This document shows positions 57,601-62,041 of a stretch of 64,000 bases of DNA, piece after piece. Below the pieces are notes generated by a model that had not been told where the DNA came from, did not search any database, and worked only from the letters and a program-made list of their open reading frames with translations. Each line of letters begins with the position of its first letter. The first letter of the stretch is position 1. The stretch covers positions 1-64,000 of the forward strand of contig JACPTQ010000013.1 in NCBI GenBank assembly GCA_016192705.1. The letters are read 5' to 3'. This DNA comes from Deltaproteobacteria bacterium (GTDB lineage: Bacteria; Myxococcota; JACPTQ01). The position numbers were made by a program, and so were the translations under genes.

Positions 57601-58005
57601 GCTTCCGCCGTAGCCGCTGTAAGTGAGGCAGCGATCGGCGCTGACGGAGACGGAAGGGCGGCCAGGAACCGTGAGGTCAGCGGTTGTATCGACGGTCGGA
57701 GGGCCCGACGCCGACCAGAAAAGGAAGGCGGATTCAACGGTCGCGTCGAGGGGAATACCACTCGTGCCGTTTTGATCGATGTCGACCATCGCCGATGACG
57801 GGAACGGCCCGGACGTGTTCACGAGGCCGTCGGCCGACGACATCATCGTGTTGCCGACCGACCACGCCGAGCCGTACAGCTTGTAACGTTTCCAGAGGGC
57901 GAGCGGCGTTCCGTCGACAACGGCCGCGGCGTCGCGCGGTGCGATCGCGTGCGCCGCGCAAAATGCGACCAGGAGACGGAAGACGTATCGACGATGAACC
58001 CGCAA
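42640..58005 (-). CDS. Giant DUF11-repeat/OmpA/outer-membrane-barrel protein, about 5,120 residues
   Basis: An uninterrupted 15.4-kb gene. No ATG is near; I choose TTG at 58005, preceded by GGGGAG and followed by a basic, hydrophobic signal (VHRRYVFRLLVAFCAAHAIA). TTG at 58032 would add nine residues. Approximate domains: a DUF3344-like head (40-380); 17 DUF11 repeats (385-2750), each ending in a DDPxTPAxxDxTKVTV-like linker; SdrD-B-like domains (2750-2945 and 3140-3235) around an 18th DUF11; a FlgD-like turn; OmpA-like domains (about 3425-3540 and 3768-3865); a Pro-rich stretch with an inserted genomic repeat (3985-4015); a glucodextranase-like beta domain (4130-4205); and a C-terminal barrel (about 4245-5121) ending in the aromatic FVRLVGQY. 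It is probably an outer-membrane-anchored surface fibre for adhesion. DUF11 repeats suggest stiff rods; direct evidence of adhesion is lacking. Confidence 0.9.
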   Translation of the reverse strand: MRVHRRYVFRLLVAFCAAHAIAPRDAAAVVDGTPLALWKRYKLYGSAWSVGNTMMSSADGLVNTSGPFPSSAMVDIDQNGTSGIPLDATVESAFLFWSASGPPTVDTTADLTVPGRPSVSVSADRCLTYSGYGGSYACRADVTAQVRAGSITGNYTVGGVQATAGNCQIDPSCQSKYAGWSLVIVWSSPTYNKQRDIVLYDGFRHTDETCTHGWDTFTLSGFTVGNQALGEITLFALEGDRLLGVPPQDDPQSEAGYCPECVDFLALNNGTTSVRLQDNLNPSGNLFNSSINRGQGGTAVGVDLDTFDIGTTGLNVLKPGLTQLGVTWGAGDGVITRSCAPCGGQYNPPAGCGDRGYGGESIMLQYLLLKLDTLAPNFRGSRTTKTVDPTTAGEGETLYYTINVTNEGSQDATNVILQDSIPANTTYVANSTKVNGVAQGDVGGTSPLVAGLNVGSIPWSGPNNFKTITFRVRTNTGIPLNVTTVTNTASIRSDQTPDPAYESAVTTIDRSLNPALGTPSKVAVDGTGGFVEPSDIIFYVVTIPNTSDRRADGVSFEDVIDDDLNIASFIMTSQPAGSTVTLPTAQNGRKLTVSGFSVAAGGSATITYALMVDSVAGFAARGIPVSQINGRQIRNQGKVNAPFLQTPLLTDSNINNAIPNEPTVLTISYAPQINIVKGAQDTNGGRLEPGDVVAYTINVANGGNLAATVQITDTMPAGFTYNPASLALPSGASATFAAGGGVNGTGVLTISNARVDGATVQNPSPFVSITFSGTIKADAPHQLVVKNCLTSTIAEAPSQTPSACDTGLTVYNSPVLVVTKAVVDPNAGGVEPDDLLTYTITIRNDGNKAARNIVITDAIDANLTITSAGSGNFANGAITWTSAGTPALATLSPGATTSVAFTARVNTVQNGTVIANQAQVRSDEIVTAVPSDDPSTPAAGDPTKVTVQALPNFTTSTKDVANQSGHPRTASEPGDTLLYTIVVKNTGRGIATNTVVTDIVDGAALENIVVTQGTGSVQFGTITWNLGTIAPNLPITLAFTARLKPVLPNGYNIDNQARIVADSVAAVPTDDPTTPAPADPTRVTVSSRATLQVTKTVTDGNGGQPQPGDPFTWTIVISNTGNAPARDVVVIDVVDTNLTSIVPAQSGAFANGQIRWDTGTTLALASVNPGSPVTLSFASNAKFPLASETVVSNQAQVTSNDVVGTVLSDDPARPGAADPTRVTLISAPEFALSTKTFVDENGGETRPRDSLLWTVTANNSGTEVANDVVVTDQIDPACFTNVRDVSDSGQFAGNTITWRLTQLGLRTTKAFTFRADIRAPLDDNTICKNQAFVSSREITTPVPSDDPRTPAQGDETKVTVRSAPDFAGSTKEVATPQGTPTRPGHALNYTITVTNKGTMTAKNVAVTDVVDVTNLTDVVVGENGVLQGNTITWLVPTLAPDAQTKFTFSAKVKVPTDNGTIISNQGEIRSTEIQTPVKTDDPRTTEANDPTKVTIISASDLTGSTKRVRDVNGGVVEPGDTLEYTIAVTNRGDAVAKDVVVTDPIDPNLEAVAPGAGGTYAAGQITWSKATTPALANIAPAQTVTLIFTARVISPLDNATEIANQATMTWPGSVTPAVTDDPTTPALNDKTKVSVVSSVKLAATKTAAVEAGGDPEPKKKLVYTLKVKNDGNAPARNVVVLDLVDTTKLEAIEPQDGARLQGGTVTWDGTGNSALIRLVKGTDVTLRFKATIKSPMVDGTEVLNQGTVSAQDGSTTVTDDPATTPPLDKTKVVVKSRPNLSTTTLAATDVNGGNPAPGDALRYALVITNTGTDAAHGVTATIPGSQFWTNVAVENGGTFDPQTRLVSWANIGDIAAGASATVAFTASIPQPLDNGTVVSAQATVRASNLATPEVSDDPATPNIPDDPTTLIVVSAPDFTKSTKAAVAGQNGVLRPGDTVSYTITVRNDGTANARNVIVRDTLDPGLDAASAVPLDGGRVVGGVVTWDSGSVPALVSMAPGASVTLRLSAKVAKNVADGLKISNTATISADGNASFTTLAAVVTVAFADLGGTTLSYVDGNAGLREPGDPLTYTLTVTNRGSFDAPSVVVTLPVDANLDAVAPGAGGTIQGGAVLWNSASTPALALVRARTSVTLPFTAKIRELIPGATIISAQAKLESTALIEPVQSDDPATPAVADATKFTVTAAPRLDQSTKVIDNLPASRELEPGQRLTYTIRVKNTGNTLATNVVVTDAIDPRLIDVVPSTGGVLAAGTVTWSAPAVGGLASMKPRDELAFTVNARIDSSAPSGVMIDNQARLRSTEFSDGVVTDDPTTPAIGDKTSFRIRNAPNFSGSTIAVRDDNSGELRAGDTLTYTITAKNSGSLAATVTRVVSTPPRETDYVPGSTRVNGVGVVDEGAGGNPLALGLTVQSPGGLAGVVGPGETATVNYQVRLRSGVSGGTIVSARATIDALETNPFETGAVEIVVGRGANIDATALQFGIAVDLGAPGIVDVGDTIEVTATIPNDGNARATGVTYTHTLPAGVSFVAGSLKRNGTPVADPTPSTAIRVDIGALSPATRATVTYRLRAETAGVVALQGTVATTEGLSEPTDNPTTSAINDATLVTIGNVPVRAFSVTKEAAAAEGGAVKPGGKVRYTVRVTNTGNEPLLGAVLNDNIPARATYVEGSATGLLNTTATLAPGGRNGRGELSVAGFKVDVGQSLAVSYLTTIDATTPCATAITNSVDVSATDTTPQSATASLLTCTSVGTAALRARAFRDVGTKNRVFDPTTDEALTNYQIVVTRKASLDAPLRSALTDRNGRSDLYELPPGDLVARCFNAQGTEFARADLGNVRGGDLKETDIPVDPSGVIYNSQTGAGLSGITLYIYYDDTDATKPGQIVPGVELPFPTQQGQRTGEDGTYGFDVFAGRKYKLVVATAGESQVWPSVKIPATPGFAVGQPPDGKVVPNDRPDITKATTHYARFNIVDASSVIRNNHVPIDPIASLIVLDKRANKKTVSTGEVVTYTVRVQNGSTRDLVVDPSNGTGGMSVQDETPRGFRYIKGSTRAKRVVGSSAQLYSNGSADPSGSTLLKFGPYDVRAGDTLEVMYQLVVAASVRVGEYRNRATAFGSGNVAVSNTDDALVRVVADPIFDQATILGKVFCDANKNGWQDSGDFGVAGARVYIDSGYYATTDTFGKYHLKDIDPGLHLVKIDTDTLPPGSTLTTPERFAVILTRGLVTKVNFGVDCKFDVVGVDDVERKGVKPKRTFDTTRRTFAGNRESLAVAMARPGEAARAIPGLAVDLAVTNTDKTPADFAAAKGFNGALGESGRAILEPLHFATKVSGNPLRWTLDVRDADGALVHALAGTGRPPTAVRWNGTNDAGAFLLATGQAYRVRLTVTDARGSQAMSPTRAFGVEYGVKREATGEIEAWSETLGGQLKKNLFVGRSPTPSPALVEMLGKVVARMRENPKRRLAIEVHSDNRRGRLESQLASERRALEVRRTLIDKFKLDAARVSARGLGLSKPKNENRTARDRAANRRIEVRAYDPGEIKIVDAGRPPEAPTHEAWVRVNGESVETDSKGAWGGVWRLPKDGLFVVDMQRATGHRVVRLVQEDGLAKPEEAADVDFVVSIKDFGYQVGSDVGALDLLKVSLAVDPTSAVLSPTGKLQQRIAFIPKWVAKPIKRWRVGVEGPSGAKWEMTGGDKELPPSIPWSVDDRAALATGTYHARLIIEDESSGIGESPRVAFALAREPLMVLGGAPGHDDIVLRGPLFRGTETTALLKQELNKHIPALAKKISAGRRFAIEAHAGIVLRRERVEQVEKATAAQAETVRKMLVDAKLAPEAFIEARGFGLTKPLVPNTTNANRLLNRRIVIRALPVVKAPDPPVAPPAVEPSLSVNGDFRPLTDQRFEGRIRVRPGEAILLDARSAAGNRAFVVVRPRFPKPEPKRTTPELPPVLPQPTPAPSPKPAPATEPPKDDDVPLRRRRPSVSAPASAEDFNAKAQRSKDARNETSFLGVSAPLRQIPAPASDLVTPTPLGGGTVMVASASSVVTEIPASAIVRNARVVLAQADDDRPLRRPRGESQTPTRAHGADAGAAPPETPDGAIPGSFRGFGSTEMETAIEGKKALPPVRAAKLRAHLPPRGVVIKSDTLTVWGDTDPTNRVRVNGKPATVLADGEFAIEVKLAPGASTLTIETVDTDGNRGRLEWPVDVKPTQFFLLALAEGTLGAARNGGIEGTFDGVTPATASALGDSKSVLIHGRTVVYFKGRIQGNRFFKDVRLTAHFDTAKQKEFEALFRQIIDPNKFYPVYGDAAGEVRDVEARDKLYVLVEADESRLIVGNFKTDFRGIELLQYSRAFYGAKVDFVKQFSKKFGQEIRAFGSRDDFTQKHAHIEFRGTGGSLYYLKHTEIVEGSERVRMVIRDKDTGLELWSAARARDVDYTLLYREGRLLMKSPVPSIVDASFLATTNGLVTLNGHPVLLEVDYEYTGELRTGGTSFGFQFRERLLGDLLTFGGTYAEERRDGVANPTYRIWGTELKLQRGQAYVTGEFARSESVDADSSYSDDGGLSFRAFGNTTANAMGAAYKFEAGAEWGEFRKTAKKDWFKTRAYYQRLEPGFFASGKRLDQGQHKFGLTAKLFATEKDDVVVRHDGIFADIFQNGDIRSPSQSMQRQLSTVAFTHREKRWAVTAEFTQMFSSQFMNTIAPFSPLLPTSTLPSGGDFNQGTLAGGFDYKLTDWLALFAQQQAIVYGSDGLTLSSDFDRFTTTIGGRLSLTKQISIALAESVRWNGENATTVGLKAQLTDDLNVYVNERFTNPRDRGSLSTTIVGAENRFGPEKNSRTYGEYQIEGGSTGRQSRAVMGVGHRIPVAKGFTLDVGYERSQVDSPGVTEKSSRDALSVGAEFVKRNRLKASTRQEIRVDEVPIPAVDKFQFLTLNALLWQFTRDVTFFARGNYSHTLNTTTRATDAESLELTTGLAFRPVQYDWVNLIFKYTKFIDQRPIDPLAGTKERLHTDVVAINPIFETPFRLQLSLKFAWKRDREKIADLPIAVVDSLQWIARAAYHLARWPNFGLDVAAEGRGRYNLLASNSEAGALFEVAFIIAKYARIGAGYNFTRFSDDEIAKASESFHGWFVRLVGQY
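45993..46073. repeat. Dispersed CCAAGG-type repeat inserted in frame in the giant gene
   Basis: The plus strand reads TTTGACGCAAAGGCGCGGAG, then GACGCCAAG, a short spacer, and CTTTGCGCCTTGGCGTTGAA on the other arm, an imperfect inverted repeat of about 80 bp. The minus strand translates as FNAKAQRSKDARNETSFLGV, the typical unintended product of a repeat that is usually intergenic in many genomes. It keeps the frame open and adds about 27 residues to the Pro-rich linker between the second OmpA domain and the barrel. Confidence 0.7.
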
Positions 58006-58243
58006 AATGTCTCCCCGCCTTATCGGCGGCAAGCCTCACGCAATTATTCTGAATGGCGCCCGGTCAACGTCCCCGAAAACCCCCATCGCCCACCGTGCCC
58101 CACCTCAATCAGTTTATCGGCGCGATCGCCCGCGAGCAAGCCGCGCGCTCGTTTTTATTAGGGTTTCAGAACGTGAGAGAAGCGCCGACCTTGACAGGCG
58201 TGCCGCTTGGCGTCGTAAGCGTGGGTTTGACGACGAGATTTCT

Positions 58244-59395
58244 TCACTCGCCCCGATACCGCGGCGCCGCGAGGCTCGCCTTCCACTCGCGGCGAATCTC
58301 GTTTGCCACAGCCGTCGTGTCCGCATCCGGGTTCGCGCAACCGCGAAGTTTGGCCTCCCAAAGCTCGATGCGGTTTTGCCCCAAAAAACCAGCGGTGCCC
58401 GGCATGAATTTTTTCGCGCCGCGTAAGATCGCGAGCGCTTCTTGGCACACGGGCGTCGCCGGGGCGCACCGGGCAACGCAGGCCGGAACCCAAGTCGCCT
58501 TCGCTGGAAACTTTTCGCCGCCCCGCTGTGTGGCTTCCCACGAATATCGGGCGTGAAGCGCTTCGCACCCTTTCTTGCAGTTTCCGGCCGGCACGCCAAT
58601 CGCCGCCTTCACCACGCTCGAGCGCGCCCGGTCGCGATCGTACGCCGCGTTTGAACGCGCCTGGTGCTGCCCGTAACAAACGTCCTCGCATCGGCGCCGC
58701 TCGTCGATGTTATTCAACTGGTCGTAACACGATTGAATGCACGCCCCGCGAGTTTGCCGCGAAGTCTCGAGCTCCTTGTCGAGTTCACCTTGGCCTTGGA
58801 CCATGCCGACCGCCGGTGTGTGGCCCGGCAACAGGATCTTTGTTTGCCCCGCGCGACAGGCTTGAAAGCACGCGTTTCGCTTTTGCCTGTCAGGCACCGT
58901 CCGGTTGCAAACCCCGTAGCAAGCCGTAAGGTCGCTGGCCTTTGGTGTGATTGTGGCTGGCGCCGGCGTGGCAAACTCCCATTTCGATTTTGGCGACATT
59001 TCAGTCATGCCAACTGGCGTCGGTTGGCCCGCACGACAAGCTTGAAAGCACGCGTTTCGCTTTTGCTTATCGGGCACCGTGCGATTGCAAACCCCGTAGC
59101 ACGCCGTGAGGTTGCCTTGGGTTACGGGAGTTGTTGTCGCCGGGTCTGGCTTCGCAAACTCCCATCCCGATTTCGCGGGCGCTGTTTTCGTCGGCGCCGT
59201 CGGAGTTTGGCCCGCGCGACACACACGAAAGCAGTCGTTTCGCTTTTGTTGATTGGGCACCGTGCGATTACAAACCCCGTAGCAATCGAGGAGTGCCTTC
59301 GACGGGGCTTGCGCATACACCGATTCCGTCGCGAGCGATGAACCGACGAGCGCCGCGACACCAACGAAAACACGCGTGAGGTTTGTTGAGTTCAT
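58244..59395 (-). CDS. Exported protein with three twin-CX3C repeats
   Basis: A 383-residue exported protein. GGAGGG precedes ATG 59395, and the signal peptide is VFVGVAALVGSSLATESVYA. Three near-identical units of about 60 residues carry C-x3-C, then about 12 residues, then C-x3-C (CYGVCNRTVPDKQKRNACF, then QACRAGQ). A fourth degenerate unit (CIQSCYDQLNNIDERRRCED, then VCYG) and further CX3C pairs (NCKKGC, ACVARC) follow. The spacing resembles helical-hairpin twin-CX3C proteins stabilised by two disulfides. The three units are also highly similar as DNA (about 58861, 59041 and 59223), with a period near 180 bp. Function is unknown; it is next to the giant surface-protein gene on the same strand. 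Confidence 0.72.
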   Translation of the reverse strand: MNSTNLTRVFVGVAALVGSSLATESVYAQAPSKALLDCYGVCNRTVPNQQKRNDCFRVCRAGQTPTAPTKTAPAKSGWEFAKPDPATTTPVTQGNLTACYGVCNRTVPDKQKRNACFQACRAGQPTPVGMTEMSPKSKWEFATPAPATITPKASDLTACYGVCNRTVPDRQKRNACFQACRAGQTKILLPGHTPAVGMVQGQGELDKELETSRQTRGACIQSCYDQLNNIDERRRCEDVCYGQHQARSNAAYDRDRARSSVVKAAIGVPAGNCKKGCEALHARYSWEATQRGGEKFPAKATWVPACVARCAPATPVCQEALAILRGAKKFMPGTAGFLGQNRIELWEAKLRGCANPDADTTAVANEIRREWKASLAAPRYRGE

Positions 59396-59480
59396 TTTTT
59401 TGACCCTCCAAACGAGCCATTATAGGCACGATTCAGGCGCGAACGCTTTCGGTTTTTTGCGGCGGCGATCGAAAGAAGTT

Positions 59481-59557
59481 TAACCGCCCTGGCGTCAAGA
59501 CCGCCAAGAGTAAACGGATGGTTATTCCTTGGCGTCTCCGGTGTCTTGGCGGTTAAG
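59481..59557. repeat. Dispersed CCAAGG-type inverted repeat, intergenic
   Basis: Arms TTAACCGCCCTGGCGTCAAG (from 59481) and CTTGGCGTCTCCGGTGTCTT (59530-59549, continuing to GGCGGTTAA) are inverted copies of about 29 bp, with roughly 19 bp between. It lies between the CX3C-protein gene and the lipoprotein gene and belongs to the same style of repeat as 45993-46073. Confidence 0.65.
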
Positions 59558-59586
59558 TCTGGTCCCGAGCTTCTGGGGAGTTGTAC

Positions 59587-60447
59587 TTAGAGTTTTTCAG
59601 CGAGGTCGTTAAAGAAGAAATCTTTCGGCTGGTCTTGCCCGGCGAGCTTGACCTTGTACCAAAGGTTTGGCTCAGCGACGTGCGCGATCGTTCCAGCCTT
59701 GAAGCCCTGGCCCCAGCCGTACGCCTGCACCGTCGCGCCCTCCTTGTATCCAGGCTTCAGCTCGACGCCCTTCAACTTCGTCTTGTCGTGCATTTCGACG
59801 TGCCCGCTGTCGGTGTGAATCCAGCCCTTGTCGCCCTCGAGCGCGACGAGGAGCCCCTTGTACGGCCCGAAACTGCTCTCGTAGATGACCCACGCAATCG
59901 GCGTCACGCCCGCGCGGAGCGGCTCCGCATGATCCATCAGCTTCTCGCTCGGTTTTGAACCCCAGTTGTACTTAAGCGTAACCTTGCCCGCCTCGACCTT
60001 CGTCACGAGCCCAACGACCTTCGACGCGGCCCATGCATACCCGTTCGCCGCATCACCCACTTTCAGCTTCGAGCCGTCACCCGCTGCGTGAATCGCCGCT
60101 CCAGGCACATCCTTATATAAGCTCCCGATTCCGTCCTTCAGGGTCGCGGTGTTTCCTGCGACCGCGTCGACCTTGTAAAGGCCGAAGCGCGCCATTTCGC
60201 TTCCGTCCTGCGGGATCGTCGCCCAGACCATGTCGCCAACCTTCGCCGCGACCGCCTTCGCCGGCAATGCCGCTGCCCACTTCGGCGCGGCCTTCGGCGG
60301 CTCGTCCTTCTTGACGGGGGGTGGCGGCGTGGGCGGCGGCGTGTCGCGTCGCGCAGGTGGCGGCGGCGGCGCCTCCTTCTTACAGCTCACGGCGCCAACG
60401 GCCATCATTCCCCCAAGAACCACTGCAAGCTTCCCGGAACGTTTCAT
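59587..60447 (-). CDS. Lipoprotein of unknown function, Pro-rich N-terminus
   Basis: A 286-residue lipoprotein with signal KLAVVLGGMMAVGAVSC (lipobox Cys22). A Pro/Lys-rich linker (PPPPPARRDTPPPTPPPP) probably crosses peptidoglycan or extends from the membrane. The C-terminal 220 residues are beta-rich with repeated short motifs (KVGDMVWATIPQDG; KLKVGDAANGYAWA; GATVQAYGWGQGFKAG), suggesting SH3- or Tudor-like barrels repeated three times. No known family is assigned. A Shine-Dalgarno GAGGAG precedes the ATG. Confidence 0.7.
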   Translation of the reverse strand: MKRSGKLAVVLGGMMAVGAVSCKKEAPPPPPARRDTPPPTPPPPVKKDEPPKAAPKWAAALPAKAVAAKVGDMVWATIPQDGSEMARFGLYKVDAVAGNTATLKDGIGSLYKDVPGAAIHAAGDGSKLKVGDAANGYAWAASKVVGLVTKVEAGKVTLKYNWGSKPSEKLMDHAEPLRAGVTPIAWVIYESSFGPYKGLLVALEGDKGWIHTDSGHVEMHDKTKLKGVELKPGYKEGATVQAYGWGQGFKAGTIAHVAEPNLWYKVKLAGQDQPKDFFFNDLAEKL

Positions 60448-60594
60448 CGCGTTTTCCTCCTCAACATGCGGTCCGCGCCGTTTCTTAGCGCTCGCTGACG
60501 GACCGTGTCAAATCTGTTTGCGTCGATTCTTAGACCATCGTTAATTATGCCAAGATCGAATCCGATAATCTTTTAGCTGATTCCCCACGTTTTC

Positions 60595-60623
60595 TTGACA
60601 CTTGCGCGGTGCGATTGTTAGCG
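60595..60623 (+). promoter_or_regulatory. Possible promoter of the outer-membrane protein gene
   Basis: TTGACA at 60595-60600 followed after 17 bp by TTAGCG, a weak -10. It lies only about 11 bp before the GTG at 60634, so if real the transcript would be nearly leaderless; alternatively the true promoter is further upstream. Confidence 0.3.
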
Positions 60624-60633
60624 TGCGACGCAG

Positions 60634-61992
60634 GTGAGACCTCCACGCGTTCCCGTCATTTTCGTTTTGTTGCTCGGACTGCTCCCAGCGCTGGTCCACG
60701 CGGCTGAAGTGACCGACCTCAAGGACGCTTTCGACGGCAAGACACGATGGAGCGCGGGGCTCGAGGTTTCGTATGTGCGCACGCAGAGGTGGGCGAAGAT
60801 TTCGCGCGAGCGATCGTGCGATCCCAACAACGCACAGGACAAGGCGAACTGCCCCAACATGGCGATGTTCATCGACACGCGCGACTTGACCTTTTCGCAG
60901 GTTGACCACGCGATGATGATTCGCGCGCGGCTCGGGCTCGCGCCGGATCTCGAGCTCACGGTGACGTTGCCGTACGTCTTTTCGAGCACGCGGTCGGGTG
61001 GGCTCGCGGATGGCGTCGTGGGCGCGTGCCAATCGGACGGAAGCGCGACGGCCGAGACGAATTCGGGGATCGTGAAGGATGGCGTCTTTACGGGTGGGCG
61101 GTCGAGGCCGCCGAGCGACAAGGACGAGTATTCGGTGTACGGCGTTGACTCGTTCGGGACGGCGCTGGGCGGGCGGCCGTGTTTGGGTGGGAAGTCGGGC
61201 GTGCCGTACAGCTCGACGCGTGGTGGGATTGGCGATTTGATCGTCGGGATCGGGTGGGCGCCGGTAAATCAGGATCGCGACACGGTCAAATCGACATGGG
61301 TGCTTGGGCTCGATTTCATTTTTCCGACGGGAACGCCGATGGACCCGACGCCAACGGCCGTTGCGCTTGGAAATTTTTCGCCGCGCAATCAAGAGGTGGG
61401 GAAGGGGCTCTTTGCGTTTCGTTGGTACACGACGTTTGCGCATCGCGTGCATCCGAACGTCGAGCCGTATGCGGGGCTTGATTTTGAAATGGCTTTCGCG
61501 GGGCGCGGGAATTTTTATCGGCAGATCGCGAAGACGCAGGACACGACGGCGCCGCCGGTTGTTGCGGGAACGATGGCGGGGATTGAGTTTTATCCGTGGT
61601 GGGATCGCGACAAGGCGCGAAAGTTTTCGATCGATGTGCGGTTGCGGATGACGTACGTCGGTGAGGGACGCGCGTACAGTGAGGTCGCGGACTTTTTGGG
61701 GCGGATGACGACGGTCGAGCAGTACATGACACTGGGCGGTTCGCTGTCGATGTATCTTCAGCCGGTCAAGAACTTCCAGATCCGCGTGGTGGGTGGGATT
61801 GAATACCAATTTGACCATTTCTTGACGTTTGGTGATCGCGGGAAGGATCTTGATGGGAACCAGCGAATCGATCCGCAGCTTGGCGAAAAGAGCCCGACGT
61901 TTGACGACAACACCGACAAGCCGGGGAGTCGGCTGCGAATTCTCGATTCGATCGTTTTCTCGCTCATGTTCACGCTCGTCGGGCAGTTCTAA
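60634..61992 (+). CDS. Outer-membrane beta-barrel protein of unknown function
   Basis: A 452-residue protein with GTG start, a signal peptide (PVIFVLLLGLLPALVHA) and alternating amphipathic beta strands to the C-terminus, which ends SLMFTLVGQF with the terminal Phe typical of outer-membrane barrels. Strands such as ARLGLAPDLELTVTLPYVFS and WVLGLDFIFPTG support a 12- to 16-strand channel or transporter. I do not recognise a named family. No ribosome site is obvious. It precedes rtcB by 49 bp. Confidence 0.75.
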   Translation: MRPPRVPVIFVLLLGLLPALVHAAEVTDLKDAFDGKTRWSAGLEVSYVRTQRWAKISRERSCDPNNAQDKANCPNMAMFIDTRDLTFSQVDHAMMIRARLGLAPDLELTVTLPYVFSSTRSGGLADGVVGACQSDGSATAETNSGIVKDGVFTGGRSRPPSDKDEYSVYGVDSFGTALGGRPCLGGKSGVPYSSTRGGIGDLIVGIGWAPVNQDRDTVKSTWVLGLDFIFPTGTPMDPTPTAVALGNFSPRNQEVGKGLFAFRWYTTFAHRVHPNVEPYAGLDFEMAFAGRGNFYRQIAKTQDTTAPPVVAGTMAGIEFYPWWDRDKARKFSIDVRLRMTYVGEGRAYSEVADFLGRMTTVEQYMTLGGSLSMYLQPVKNFQIRVVGGIEYQFDHFLTFGDRGKDLDGNQRIDPQLGEKSPTFDDNTDKPGSRLRILDSIVFSLMFTLVGQF

Positions 61993-62005
61993 GACACGAT
62001 AGGAT

Positions 62006-62035
62006 TCACCACGGAGACGCTGAGACACGGAGAGG
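62006..62035. repeat. Short CACGGAGACGC-type repeat remnant before rtcB
   Basis: CACCACGGAGACGCTGAGAC, then ACGGAGAGG, is the typical core of a dispersed repeat found in many bacterial genomes. It ends six bases before the rtcB ATG, and its GGAGAGGAG end serves as the ribosome-binding site. Confidence 0.55.
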
Positions 62036-62041
62036 AGTGTC

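Noticed and set aside
58166-58243. Possible in-frame continuation after the TGA of the CX3C protein, ending KVGASLTF like an outer-membrane barrel
   Set aside because: Only 24 codons, easily open by chance at this GC content, and the upstream protein is not a barrel. It could at most be a remnant of another gene.
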